Positions 41,782 to 50,826 of a DNA stretch of 64,000 bases are shown one piece after another. The stretch's first letter is position 1; each line of letters opens with the position of its first letter. This DNA is from Holdemania massiliensis. Its GTDB lineage: Bacteria; Bacillota_I; Bacilli_A; Erysipelotrichales; Erysipelotrichaceae. A program made the translations under genes and the position numbers. The notes beneath the pieces were generated by a model. It was not told the DNA's origin and searched no databases. It saw nothing but the letters and a program-made list of their open reading frames with translations. Where the stretch lies: NCBI RefSeq assembly GCF_022440805.1, contig NZ_JAKNTK010000001.1, positions 4,095,811-4,159,810 on the forward strand, given 5' to 3'.

Positions 41782-42579
41782 TTAAGCTTCATCCTTTGTT
41801 TCTGGTTCATCCTCCGCTTTGGACCAGACCTGTGACTGGCTGATTTCATGGATTCCCAGATCTCTTAGAATATTAGCGCCCATTTCTGTTGACGCCCAAT
41901 TGCTCACCGGTTTTTCCACACGCTGAGCCAGCTCTTCATCCTTGCGTGCCTGCGCGATTCCAGCTAAGAAGGCCGCCGCGATATTGCGATAAATATCCAG
42001 CATCTGCCGTGAACACTTCATCTTTTTGATCAGACCCTGCGCCAAATCCATGAACACCGCTTCACCGCAGTCTCCTTGTTTTGTATACCAGGCCCAACTC
42101 GCCGTATACAATTGATAAAACAGCTGATCCTGGAAGTAATCTTCTTTTTCCAGCACTTTCTCATGCAGCCGATTCAGCAATTCCTCATTGTTCTGACTGT
42201 ACGCCTTAAAGCTGCAGGCAAAACACAGGTAATAAAAACTGTCTTCATTCAGACCAATCTTATTGCGGCGCCGATTCTTGGGATCGATAATGATTTTACT
42301 CAGATCAATCCGTTCAAGACAAGCTTCAATTTCAGGCAGATCATGCTGATATTTAATCAGTCCCCACAATTTCAGAATTTCACCTTTGGCTGCAAATTCC
42401 GGATCCTGAATCGAATCGATAAACTGATCAATGGCAGGGAAAAACAGCGATTCATCACTGATTTGATCCACACAGGCAATCAGTTTTTTCATTTTTTTAG
42501 AACGCTTCAGCAACGTCAGCAGGGAAATCAACATGCCCGCTGAGATCGCAAAGCAGACAATCGTAATTAACAGACTCAT
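41782..42579 (-). CDS. Uncharacterised membrane-anchored helical protein
   Basis: A 265-aa protein. The N-terminal helix (about 1-23) is followed by a basic stop-transfer (KRSKKMKK) and a helical soluble domain with DEELAQRVEKPVSNWASTEMGANILRDLG near the C-terminus, ending in an acidic tail. GAGGTGAC precedes the ATG. No family recognised. Convergent with the 253-aa gene. Confidence 0.7.
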   Translation of the reverse strand: MSLLITIVCFAISAGMLISLLTLLKRSKKMKKLIACVDQISDESLFFPAIDQFIDSIQDPEFAAKGEILKLWGLIKYQHDLPEIEACLERIDLSKIIIDPKNRRRNKIGLNEDSFYYLCFACSFKAYSQNNEELLNRLHEKVLEKEDYFQDQLFYQLYTASWAWYTKQGDCGEAVFMDLAQGLIKKMKCSRQMLDIYRNIAAAFLAGIAQARKDEELAQRVEKPVSNWASTEMGANILRDLGIHEISQSQVWSKAEDEPETKDEA

Positions 42580-42648
42580 AAAAAAGTCACCTCTTCGGTG
42601 ACATTATACCTGATTTAGCTCAGGAAAAAAAGCATTGCTCGTATTCGT

Positions 42649-42843
42649 TTATTCGCCAAGCTTGCCGAAGAAGGTCAGCGCGATCAATCCGCTGATCCCC
42701 ACCAGACAGTAAATAATCCGGCTGAACAAGGTGCCTGCACCAAACAGGAACGATACCAGGTTAAATTCAAACGCGCCGACCAAACCCCAGTTAACAGCGC
42801 CGATGACAACCAGAAGCAAAGCGATTCCGTTGATTATTTTCAT
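42649..42843 (-). CDS. DUF378 small membrane protein
   Basis: A 64-aa protein with two membrane helices: MKIINGIALLLVVIGAVNWGLVGAF, then LFSRIIYCLVGISGLIAL. The N-W-G-L motif is typical of DUF378. Function unknown. AGGAGGATCG precedes the ATG. Single gene. Confidence 0.88.
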   Translation of the reverse strand: MKIINGIALLLVVIGAVNWGLVGAFEFNLVSFLFGAGTLFSRIIYCLVGISGLIALTFFGKLGE

Positions 42844-43000
42844 ATCATCGATCCTCCTGCTCGTTAGTATGTCCAGTCTGATTATTTTTATAACTAGGAA
42901 TGAAACCAGGAAAAACTATTTTCCGATTTCGTTTTTCAGCCTTCTCCGTATCCGGCCATCCAATCATCATCCAGCACTTGTATTCTCAATCCAATAAGAA

Positions 43001-43032
43001 AAAAAGATTCCCACCTTTGAAAGGTGAGAATC
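43001..43032 (-). terminator. Intrinsic terminator after the ABC permease gene
   Basis: GATTCCCACCTT (43006-43017) pairs with AAGGTGAGAATC (43021-43032). On the minus strand T7 follows. It closes the GntR-ABC operon. Confidence 0.85.
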
Positions 43033-43041
43033 CATGTTGAT

Positions 43042-43842
43042 TTATTCCACTTCTAACTTTTTTTCAAGAACAAAGTAGATCACGCCGTAGAACAGGGCAC
43101 ATGTTAATAACGTAAACACGATCTCCAGCGCAATGACACCATTCCCTGAAAAACCTCGCATCAGCTGGCGCATCGGACTTGAGAAGCTGTCGCGAATTAA
43201 GCCCATGGCAATTGAGATCACAAAGAACAAGGTCACTGAAATCGCTGTTTTATGCCGCGGTGTAAATCTTGTCTGCGGCAGTGTGATGACCATATAAACA
43301 TACAGAATCATTTCGGCCATCCCCGATAAAACTAAAGCTAATGAGAGAAAGAGGGTAACCAAGTCGGAAAGATCAATATGAATCGTAGCGAATAAACGCA
43401 TCCATTCTGACCAGCTTGGCAGATCCATGCCTACCAGAATCCCAGCTACCAAAACCATCAAGGTATAGCCCAGCATCAAGACAAAACCGGCTATGATGAT
43501 CCACAGGATATCGGCCAGAACCTTGCTCAGGATCAGCTGATGGGTTGTAACTGGCAGCGTCAGGGTCAGATAACCCGGACGTTTAAACATCGAATTGCGG
43601 TAATTCAGCGCGATATTGATCGCCGTACTGATGACAATCGCCATCGTCATAATCGTAACCGCCAAGATGGCAATAATCCCGAAAACGCTCATATTCGATT
43701 CAACACCCATGCTCGCCTGACTTACTAAAAGTTGATCTTTAAACAAAATCGGTGACAGGACGCAGGCAGCGATGAAAATAAGATAGATAATCCCATAACT
43801 GCGCCATTCATGAATCAGTTCATATTTTAAAAGCTTTAACAT
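43042..43842 (-). CDS. ABC transporter permease (ABC-2 type)
   Basis: A 266-aa membrane protein with about six helices, encoded right after its ATPase (overlap of seven bases) and after a GntR regulator. This set resembles the YtrA/BcrR-like ABC systems of Firmicutes, which often respond to cell-wall-active peptides. Substrate is not clear. Confidence 0.82.
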   Translation of the reverse strand: MLKLLKYELIHEWRSYGIIYLIFIAACVLSPILFKDQLLVSQASMGVESNMSVFGIIAILAVTIMTMAIVISTAINIALNYRNSMFKRPGYLTLTLPVTTHQLILSKVLADILWIIIAGFVLMLGYTLMVLVAGILVGMDLPSWSEWMRLFATIHIDLSDLVTLFLSLALVLSGMAEMILYVYMVITLPQTRFTPRHKTAISVTLFFVISIAMGLIRDSFSSPMRQLMRGFSGNGVIALEIVFTLLTCALFYGVIYFVLEKKLEVE

Positions 43843-44549
43843 TTGAAGACCTCCCGGAAAACCTCATCCACCGATTTTCCTGTTTCCGCGCGCAGCTGTT
43901 CCGCATTCTTATGCATTGCCAGCTCGCCATATTTTAAGAAGATAACGTCATCAAAGATTTTTTCAATATCGCTGATCAAATGGGTCGAGATCAGGACGAT
44001 GGCATCTTCCGCATAGTTGTTCAGAATGATGTCCAGAATCAATTCCCGAGCTGCAGGATCGACACCGCCGATCGGTTCGTCGAGAATATAAATTCTTGCT
44101 TTCCGGCTCATGACCAGACATAACTGAAATTTTTCCTTCATGCCTTTGGACATGGACTTAATCCGCATATTCGGATTCAGGTCAAGCCGCTTCATCAGCA
44201 GCAGAGCTTTGGCGATATCGAAATCCGCATACAAATCTTCAAAAATCTTAAGCGCGTCGTTGGCTTTCATCCAATCGCTGAAATAGTTGTCATCCGGAAG
44301 GTAAGAAATAATACTTTTGGTATACGCGTCCGGTTTATGTCCGTCAATCAAGATTTCCCCGCTGTAATCACGAAGCAAGCCGTTCATAATTTTAATCAAG
44401 GTCGTCTTGCCGCTGCCATTCGGTCCTAAAAGACCGATGATCTGACCTGGAACCATATCCAGATCGACATTTTTCAGCGCCGTTGTTTGACTGTATGATT
44501 TCGTCAAACCCCGAATCTGAATTAAAGGTTTAGTGCTCTCCGTTGTCAT
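43836..44549 (-). CDS. ABC transporter ATP-binding protein
   Basis: A 237-aa ATPase: GLLGPNGSGKTTLIKIM (Walker A), MSKGMKEKFQLCLVMSRKAR (signature SKGMK), IYILDEPIGGVDPAARE (Walker B). It is the NBD of the transporter whose permease is downstream. It overlaps the GntR gene by 20 bases, so translation is coupled. Confidence 0.95.
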   Translation of the reverse strand: MTTESTKPLIQIRGLTKSYSQTTALKNVDLDMVPGQIIGLLGPNGSGKTTLIKIMNGLLRDYSGEILIDGHKPDAYTKSIISYLPDDNYFSDWMKANDALKIFEDLYADFDIAKALLLMKRLDLNPNMRIKSMSKGMKEKFQLCLVMSRKARIYILDEPIGGVDPAARELILDIILNNYAEDAIVLISTHLISDIEKIFDDVIFLKYGELAMHKNAEQLRAETGKSVDEVFREVFKC

Positions 44550-44916
44550 TGTCCCTCTCCTTTACATAATAAGCTGTCTGAGCAAGAATTTCTTCCCCCT
44601 CAAACCCCAGATTTTCCATTTCTTTCACATAGCGGCTGATGCATGAAGTCGCCATCTGCTCGCGAACCAAGCCGATCAGTTCCTCATTTTCACTGATGAA
44701 ACGACCTGCCGTCCGTTCACTTTTCAATAAACCTTCTCGTTCCAGCTCCGATAACGAACGCTGAACTGTATTCGGATTAACACCGAAATGCAGGGCTAAA
44801 TCTCGAACGGAATCGACCCGATCTCCAGGTTTTAACCGTCCGGATACGATCTCTTTTTTGATATAGTCCATAACCTGAATATAAATCGGAAGGTTAGAAT
44901 CAAAATCGATTGCCAT
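44530..44916 (-). CDS. GntR-family (YtrA-type) regulator
   Basis: A 128-aa regulator. The winged HTH spans about 10-75: YIQVMDYIKKEIVSGRLKPGDRVDSVRDLALHFGVNPNTVQRSL. A short helical C-terminus of about 50 aa is as in YtrA rather than the large FadR type. It probably represses its own operon through the palindrome at 44931-44950. Confidence 0.94.
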   Translation of the reverse strand: MAIDFDSNLPIYIQVMDYIKKEIVSGRLKPGDRVDSVRDLALHFGVNPNTVQRSLSELEREGLLKSERTAGRFISENEELIGLVREQMATSCISRYVKEMENLGFEGEEILAQTAYYVKERDNDNGEH

Positions 44917-44930
44917 AGGTTTCTCCTCTC

Positions 44931-44976
44931 TGTATTAGTACACTAATACATTAACACTAGGATGGATTTCTGTCAA
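44931..44976 (-). promoter_or_regulatory. GntR operon promoter with 20-bp palindromic operator
   Basis: TGTATTAGT-AC-ACTAATACA (44931-44950) is a 9+9 inverted repeat. On the minus strand TTGACA (44971-44976) and TAATGT (44948-44953) are 17 bases apart. The operator overlaps the -10 and the start site, so bound GntR would block transcription. Confidence 0.82.
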
Positions 44977-45003
44977 TCCTCTTTTTCTAAAATCTTGAAA
45001 ATT

Positions 45004-45029
45004 AAAAAAACAAAGCTTCCACGCCTTGT
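45004..45029 (-). terminator. Intrinsic terminator after the 60-aa gene
   Basis: ACAAAGC (45010-45016) and GCCTTGT (45023-45029) pair with one G-U, followed by T7 on the minus strand. Confidence 0.65.
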
Positions 45030-45070
45030 TTTCGTTTTAATCCGTTTGCTGCCAACCGGCTGATTTCTTT

Positions 45071-45253
45071 CTATTGATTCTGGTTATCCTGGTTTTCTTC
45101 GGGAACTTGACTTAATCTTCTTTTTCCTTCTTCAAACTGGGCATCCCATCGAGCAATCAGTGCTGCTTCCTCTGGATTTAACTGTTCCCGCCAATCTTCA
45201 TCAGGATCTTGAATGAATAGTGTTTCCAATTCCTGTCTTCGCTCTTTTTTCAT
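45071..45253 (-). CDS. Uncharacterised 60-aa acidic protein
   Basis: Begins MKKERRQELETLFIQDPDEDW, ends in a Gln/Asn-rich tail (EENQDNQNQ), and has no membrane helix. The ATG at 45253 lies eight bases after GGAGGG. No family recognised. It has the same upstream palindrome pair as the 89-aa gene at 30402-30671, which argues that it is a real, regulated gene. Confidence 0.6.
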   Translation of the reverse strand: MKKERRQELETLFIQDPDEDWREQLNPEEAALIARWDAQFEEGKRRLSQVPEENQDNQNQ

Positions 45254-45273
45254 CACATATTTCCCTCCGTCAT

Positions 45274-45384
45274 AAAAAGTAGACTATTTGCTTTCGCCCT
45301 AATTTTGAGAAAAAAACTTTAAAATTTGTGGGTTTTTCTGGTTATTTTCATTATAAATCAGTCGTCATAAAAAGACTACTTTTT
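45274..45384. promoter_or_regulatory. Pair of AAAAAGT-N2-ACTTTTT palindromes, locus B
   Basis: AAAAAGTAGACTATTT (45274-45289) and AAAAAGACTACTTTTT (45369-45384) have centres 95 bp apart; both are preceded by CGTCAT. The first lies 21 bp before the ATG of the 60-aa gene. The remaining 45385-45625 shows no gene. Confidence 0.7.
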
Positions 45385-45625
45385 CTTCCATTTTTTTCTA
45401 TTCTATGACATCCATACAAACCATATAACGTTTATTCAAATCTCTAAAGAAAGATAAAATTACGCTCAAGAAAACAGTTGAAAATATCACTGGTAATGAT
45501 TTGCTATAAAGAACCTTGATCACATCTGACTGTGTAAGAAAAAACAGATAGGTTTCATTTTATACTCAGCTTACTTTTATTCTAAGTTAATCCGGAGCTT
45601 GATTTTTTTATCAAAGGTCAGACAA

Positions 45626-45656
45626 AAAGTGTGAAATTCTTAACGTTTCACACTTT
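45626..45656 (-). terminator. Intrinsic terminator of the FemAB operon
   Basis: AAAGTGTGAAA (45626-45636) and TTTCACACTTT (45646-45656) form a perfect 11-bp stem. TTTTTG follows on the minus strand. It lies about 175 bp beyond the last fem gene; the intervening bases carry no gene. Confidence 0.7.
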
Positions 45657-45829
45657 ATCAATTGATAGACCTTTAGATGCTTGCAAGCTGACGGATATAA
45701 ACTTGAATGAAGAAAATGGCTAAGCACTTAAATTATCTCGTATTGGATTAACTGGGATTATGGAGAATAATTCTCTTCAAAACACTTAGAACTTCCAAGA
45801 TTTTATCTTTTCACCTTGATCAAGATAAA

Positions 45830-47083
45830 TCAGCGATAAAGCAAACGAGCTGCTCCTCGCCGCAGCTTTCTGCGCCAACGCTGCAGCTGAAGTGCTTTCT
45901 GGTATTGTTTTGGATCACCAATCCAGTCAAACTCTCCCAGAAATTCAATAAAATCACCGCCGAAACTCTTTTTAAAATCATGGATGCCATAATAGGGATC
46001 ATCCGGATTCAGAGCTCCCGATACGCCCTCAAAATCATAAGTTTTCGCCCCTCTTTGCCAACAATCTTCAATAACTGCACTGTGTAGAGCGAAGGCCGCG
46101 CGGAAGTTTGGCAGAATCTTTTTTGTATACATATTCACGTTATACACATGCTCACCTTGCTGAATAATCAGTTTCGCTCCCAGTTTTATTTCTCCCTGCC
46201 CTTGATAATCATGGATTAATTCCAATATTTCCTGATCCAGAGCTGTTATTTGTTTCTGATTTTCTTCCAGGCGCTGCAGATTCACCAACATTTCACGCTG
46301 CTTAATAAGCTCGCTGCGCAGCTTTTTCAGATTCGTTAATGCCTGATCCACATCAGCGCTGACCACGTACAGTCTTGCCTGATTGGGAAAGCACTCCATC
46401 AGCTGACGGAAATCCTTCGCTTTTTTCGGCAAAAAATGCAGCTTATGTGCTAATTCACGCTCCGCTTCTACAAGAATTGAAAGATCCTGTTCATCGCTTA
46501 ATTGTACTTTAACCGCACGCTGAACATTCTTCTTCTGATAAGATGCATAATGCTTTATTTGTTTGCGGATTTTTTCCAACGGCTGATCCAGATTCAGACA
46601 GTAAGTGAACCGCGACATGCGGTTGCCGCTGTAGCCATAGGTATATCCAAGATGTTTATAGCCACAGGTTTCCATCCATGCCGCAACATTTTCATTATTG
46701 AATCCGCCGATCTTCACCCGACCATCTTTTTCATGCTCTAACCGCGGAACATTCAATTCCATGCGCAGATAAGCAGCACCCCGCTGTCTGGCGATGCGAG
46801 TTAATTCTTTAGCAAAAAAACACAACGTTTCAGAATTTGTATAATCTAAATTAAAACCATAACAAATATAACCATATTCAATACCACAAATTTTTTCCCA
46901 TTGGATCAAAGCCGTGGCGACAATTCGATCCTGTTCATCCCGTGCGGATACTCGCTGGACTTCAATTCCCTGTTTCATACAGAGATCTCCGTAAAAATGG
47001 GTTTTTGAATAATGCGGAATTTTTCCTGCTGAAGCAAAGTGATCAAAAGGTTCAGGCTTTTCCTGTTCTATCAGCTTTAACAT
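45830..47083 (-). CDS. FemAB/MurM-like peptidoglycan bridge aminoacyltransferase (second)
   Basis: A 417-aa protein with two GNAT-like lobes and a helical coiled-coil arm (about residues 245-300, LRSELIKQREMLVNLQRLEENQKQITALDQEI) typical of FemX/MurM. AFALHSAVIEDCWQRGAKTYDFEGVSG and the following FKKSFGGDFIEFLGEFD are family signatures. It transfers an amino acid from aminoacyl-tRNA to the lysine (or other) side chain of lipid II. The ATG at 47083 has AGGTG upstream. It overlaps the partner gene by seven bases. Confidence 0.92.
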   Translation of the reverse strand: MLKLIEQEKPEPFDHFASAGKIPHYSKTHFYGDLCMKQGIEVQRVSARDEQDRIVATALIQWEKICGIEYGYICYGFNLDYTNSETLCFFAKELTRIARQRGAAYLRMELNVPRLEHEKDGRVKIGGFNNENVAAWMETCGYKHLGYTYGYSGNRMSRFTYCLNLDQPLEKIRKQIKHYASYQKKNVQRAVKVQLSDEQDLSILVEAERELAHKLHFLPKKAKDFRQLMECFPNQARLYVVSADVDQALTNLKKLRSELIKQREMLVNLQRLEENQKQITALDQEILELIHDYQGQGEIKLGAKLIIQQGEHVYNVNMYTKKILPNFRAAFALHSAVIEDCWQRGAKTYDFEGVSGALNPDDPYYGIHDFKKSFGGDFIEFLGEFDWIGDPKQYQKALQLQRWRRKLRRGAARLLYR

Positions 47084-48297
47084 TTTTTCACCTTCCATCG
47101 CCGCACAGCTTTCAACCATGTAATCCCCTGATTGGTCAGAAGGGATAGAACCGGCATGACCGCAATTTCAAATTCTCCGATCATCTCTTCAATCTGAACC
47201 GGGAAATTACCTTTGAAAACACTGAGTCCATCATCCAAAGTGCCTTCAACTCCACCCAAATTACAACGGCGAATTCCCATCTTTTGAGCTTTTTCAAACA
47301 GTTTCCAATGCGTTAAATATGGGGCGCGGTAGGTCAGATATTCACTGTGTGTTCCAGCATACAGCACTTCCATCTGATCATCCTGAATCAAAGCCAGAAG
47401 ACCACACAGCGTCACTTCTGAAGCGCCTTCCTGCATTTTTTCTTCCAGGAACTCCTGTTCGCGATTTAAATTAACAATTTGCTCCTTTTCGTTCTTATTT
47501 AATTCATGGGATTTTTCCTGAAGTTCTCTTAACAGTTCAGTGATTTCCCTATGCCGTTGTTTCAAATTCAGACTTGCGGTCATCAGAACGGCTCTTTCTC
47601 CATATAAAGACATCAATCGTTTGAAGTATTCCGCACTGCGCAAATGAATTTTTTTACGGTGTTCTGTCAGCTTCATGACTTCCGCAAAATGATTCAGCTG
47701 ATCTTCGCCTTCATGAATCATAACTCCACATTTCTCCGCATGCCGAATACTTCGGCGCGTCTTGGCATTCAATGCCTCCCAACTCATATTTTCCTGCAGC
47801 ATTACGGCCTGAAAGCGCGGCTGTGTCGCTTCCTTTAAGTATAAAGTATAACCCTTATGTTTGCACTTCAATGTACTCAGCAGCTGAATTACTTTTCCCT
47901 GCTGATGATCCCCACGCTCTTCATTACGTTTGGCATACGGATAAGTTCGATCAATCAGATTTGGATCAAAGCGAATTGTAACCGCATGGCTGCGGCGAGC
48001 CAGTTTTTTGAGTTTGGTAAAGAAAAACCGAATCAAAGCTTCATCCTGATAATTCACGATCGGTCCATGCGGGATATAGAATAACTTCAATCCCAACGGC
48101 AGCGGCCGAATTAAAATCATGGCATAGGCCCGGATTGTGCCGCCGCGTCGGACGACAACCTGCTTCATTGCCCAGTTTTCTTTTACCTGACTCCAGCAAG
48201 TATGCTGAAGCAGATTGTTTTGCGGATGTCCTTCCAGAAAGATTTCGATCTCCTGCGGTTTGGGATGTTCATCAAAAACAAATTCATCTGCAATCAT
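47077..48297 (-). CDS. FemAB/MurM-like peptidoglycan bridge aminoacyltransferase (first)
   Basis: A 406-aa FemAB protein: NLLQHTCWSQVKENWAMKQVVVRRGG near the N-terminus, a coiled-coil arm (about 245-295, ELLRELQEKSHELNKNEKEQIVNL), and GIRRCNLGGVEGTLDDGLSVFKGNFPVQIEEMIGEFE near the C-terminus. The two genes probably add successive residues of the interpeptide bridge. I choose the ATG at 48297, with AGAGAG seven bases upstream. Its promoter carries two BlaI-type operators (48364-48414). Confidence 0.92.
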   Translation of the reverse strand: MIADEFVFDEHPKPQEIEIFLEGHPQNNLLQHTCWSQVKENWAMKQVVVRRGGTIRAYAMILIRPLPLGLKLFYIPHGPIVNYQDEALIRFFFTKLKKLARRSHAVTIRFDPNLIDRTYPYAKRNEERGDHQQGKVIQLLSTLKCKHKGYTLYLKEATQPRFQAVMLQENMSWEALNAKTRRSIRHAEKCGVMIHEGEDQLNHFAEVMKLTEHRKKIHLRSAEYFKRLMSLYGERAVLMTASLNLKQRHREITELLRELQEKSHELNKNEKEQIVNLNREQEFLEEKMQEGASEVTLCGLLALIQDDQMEVLYAGTHSEYLTYRAPYLTHWKLFEKAQKMGIRRCNLGGVEGTLDDGLSVFKGNFPVQIEEMIGEFEIAVMPVLSLLTNQGITWLKAVRRWKVKKC

Positions 48298-48363
48298 AAT
48301 CATTCTCTCTTTCTTTCCCTGAACTTCGATCAGTTTGTCAAAATGATCGGATAAGCTTAGAGT

Positions 48364-48414
48364 CTACATATGTAGTTCTAATATAAGTCTACAGTTGTAG
48401 TGTTTGTTTGTCAA
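48364..48414 (-). promoter_or_regulatory. FemAB operon promoter with two BlaI/MecI-type operators
   Basis: On the minus strand TTGACA (48409-48414) and TAGACT (48386-48391) are 17 bases apart. CTACAGTTGTAG (48389-48400) overlaps the -10 and the spacer, and CTACATATGTAG (48364-48375) lies around and after the start site. Both contain TACA-N2-TGTA, the half-site pattern of BlaI/MecI repressors. Centres are 25 bp apart. Confidence 0.78.
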
Positions 48415-48543
48415 ATCCAATTTTGCTTATCCTCCGCTTTTTGTAATGACTTTTATATAAAATCCTGTTTTCAGGTTTTCAAAAAAGAACAGTTGCCCAT
48501 TCTTTTTTGATTCTATCGTTTCTAATGATTTTATCATTCCTTA

Positions 48544-50826
48544 TCAATGAAGTTTCTCAAATGTTAAATGCTTCAGCAGCGGCATAGACAGATCATCCTC
48601 AGCCGGCCAGAATCCTACAGACTGCATATATTCTACTTTGTCTGATGTTATATCCAGAGTCAAATCATCTGTAAGACATAAGATTTCATTATCGCTGAAG
48701 CGTTGAATTTCAGTGGCTAATAAGGCTCCGTCGCCAAAGTAACCGCCATCCACAGGAGATTCCCTGAAAATTGAGAATTGATAATAGCCGTCATAAGAGC
48801 CATGACTATAATCATAGCTGAGCCAATCATCAATCGGCCATTCATAGTAACAAAAGCCCACGCTATTCTTACTGATCTGATCAAAAATCATAAAGACATC
48901 CGGTGGAACTTCCTGATCCATCGAAATTCGCAAATTCATCTGCGGGATATCATAAACGGAAATTCCATCAGTGACCCTGGGTTCAATGACTGTCACATAA
49001 GGGAACTTCTGCCGCAGCTGATCTTTCTTCCGCTCCGCTTCCTCTTCAAGACTATTGAAATGAGAGCCGGTCTGACTCAAATGGATTAAAAGGTCATGGA
49101 TTTGTTCTGTATAATCCGTGTCCAGCTGAACCAGCCAGCCGTTGAGAAAGGCCAAATCTCCTTGAATAAAAGAGACTGTCATTGGTTCTGCGAAAGGATA
49201 ATCTAACTCTCCATTATCTGGGTGAACAGTGATCGTTATCAAACGATTTTGATCAAGATCCGGATTTTGATGAATCCATGTACTTGTTCCCATTTCTACA
49301 TATTCACCTTGCAGATCAGAGAAAACATTAAAATAATCATATTGATTGGGCTGGATCCATCCCCAGTTCACTTCATTTTCTGGCTGCAGGCTGGGATGAA
49401 TATCCGTTATTGTAATTTTAGCAGGGGAATCCTGCATTAAATTGAAAGATATCTCGCCTCGTTGGATTTGAGGTTGTTCATAGTCAATTAAAGCATAGAA
49501 GTCATAAAGTACGTAAGGGTCGTCCACATACCCAATTTCTTCTTCCTGATTTCGTAAGTAAATCCAACGGGGATTTGTCCAAGCTAAATAATCTTGTCCG
49601 TTAAAATGAATTTTCAAATCAAAATAATCAGGATTTCTGTTATCCTCAGGACGTTGAAGACTCACTAGTCTGTGCATAATGTCAAGAATTGAAGGATCTT
49701 CACTCTCAAACATCATTTCCGCTGCTTCTTCATTTCTGCGGATCTGAAGTAATTGTTCTTCTGGCTCTGGAGTCTGGGCCTGAGTCTGACAGGCAACCAG
49801 CATGGAACCCATACCCGTACTGAGTAAAATCAAGACTAAGATTATGCTGCCCTTTTTCTTCCGTGAGGAATCGAATAGAGCCTGAATGCGTTTTTTCAGC
49901 GGCTTTCCCGATGAAAAACGGGTTGAAAAAGTGGTCATCGGCAAGCGTGTCTGCCGAATCACATCGACAAGCATCCGGCCATAGACTGCCCGGACTTCTT
50001 TTGGCTGACCTTTTAACAATCGTTGATCACAAGCCATTTCCATATCATTCTCAGCCTGATAGTTCATCAGCCAGACGAAAGGATTAAACCAATGAATTGC
50101 CTGTGCCATACTCAATATGACTTTCTTCCATAAATCCTTTTGTTTGAGATGAATCAGCTCATGGGTTAAGATCAGATCCAGATTCTCATGATTGATCAGT
50201 TCAGGAGCAATAACGATAGAAGGTTTAATCAAGCCAATGGCCATCGGTGTAGGCGCGGAGCGGCTTGTAATTAAGGCTGGTACTCTTCGGATGCTTAATT
50301 TTCGGCACAGACTTTTCAAAAGCTGACCTTGCGGACTTTGCGGCAATATAACCTGTCCGTGAACAAACAGAAGTTTTTTTACGCGATGATAATCTGAAAT
50401 TAAACGGAAGACAAAGATAAAAATGCCCGCGAACCAAATCCCGGCCAGGATCTGAATCAGTGAAATTGTCAATCCGGAAGAATCAACAACAGGTTCCCGA
50501 TTTGATGAAGGCTGTTCATCAACAGGTCTTGGGTTTGACAAGGGAGCGGGTGCTTTTGATTCAGAAGGCTGTTCAGAGTTTTCAACAATCGTTGAAATAA
50601 AGGTGTGGGGCTGGACAACCGCCTGGGGTACAGGGATCGTAATGGCCGGTACAGGCAGTGAAATATTCCAAGGCAGAATCAGTCGCAGTGCAATCGCAAG
50701 CCACGCCAGAACCGTTACTGAAGCTTGATATCGCTGATGCATTACTTTTGAAAACAGAAACAGAATCAGGATGAGAAAAGACATCGAAAATGAAACTTCA
50801 ATCACCTGACTTAATAACTCAGTCAT
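48544..50826 (-). CDS. BlaR1/MecR1-like M56 membrane metalloprotease sensor without a penicillin-binding domain
   Basis: A 760-aa protein. Four or so membrane helices surround an M56 domain whose zinc motif is LILTHELIHLKQKD (HELIH) with ENDMEMACDQRLLKG downstream. One more helix near residue 330 ends in SMLVACQTQ. The 400-aa extracytoplasmic C-terminal domain has no SxxK/KTG penicillin-binding signature and is rich in acidic and aromatic residues. In classical systems the sensor is activated by beta-lactam acylation and its protease inactivates BlaI; here the ligand must be different. Overlaps the BlaI-like gene by eight bases. Confidence 0.85.
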   Translation of the reverse strand: MTELLSQVIEVSFSMSFLILILFLFSKVMHQRYQASVTVLAWLAIALRLILPWNISLPVPAITIPVPQAVVQPHTFISTIVENSEQPSESKAPAPLSNPRPVDEQPSSNREPVVDSSGLTISLIQILAGIWFAGIFIFVFRLISDYHRVKKLLFVHGQVILPQSPQGQLLKSLCRKLSIRRVPALITSRSAPTPMAIGLIKPSIVIAPELINHENLDLILTHELIHLKQKDLWKKVILSMAQAIHWFNPFVWLMNYQAENDMEMACDQRLLKGQPKEVRAVYGRMLVDVIRQTRLPMTTFSTRFSSGKPLKKRIQALFDSSRKKKGSIILVLILLSTGMGSMLVACQTQAQTPEPEEQLLQIRRNEEAAEMMFESEDPSILDIMHRLVSLQRPEDNRNPDYFDLKIHFNGQDYLAWTNPRWIYLRNQEEEIGYVDDPYVLYDFYALIDYEQPQIQRGEISFNLMQDSPAKITITDIHPSLQPENEVNWGWIQPNQYDYFNVFSDLQGEYVEMGTSTWIHQNPDLDQNRLITITVHPDNGELDYPFAEPMTVSFIQGDLAFLNGWLVQLDTDYTEQIHDLLIHLSQTGSHFNSLEEEAERKKDQLRQKFPYVTVIEPRVTDGISVYDIPQMNLRISMDQEVPPDVFMIFDQISKNSVGFCYYEWPIDDWLSYDYSHGSYDGYYQFSIFRESPVDGGYFGDGALLATEIQRFSDNEILCLTDDLTLDITSDKVEYMQSVGFWPAEDDLSMPLLKHLTFEKLH

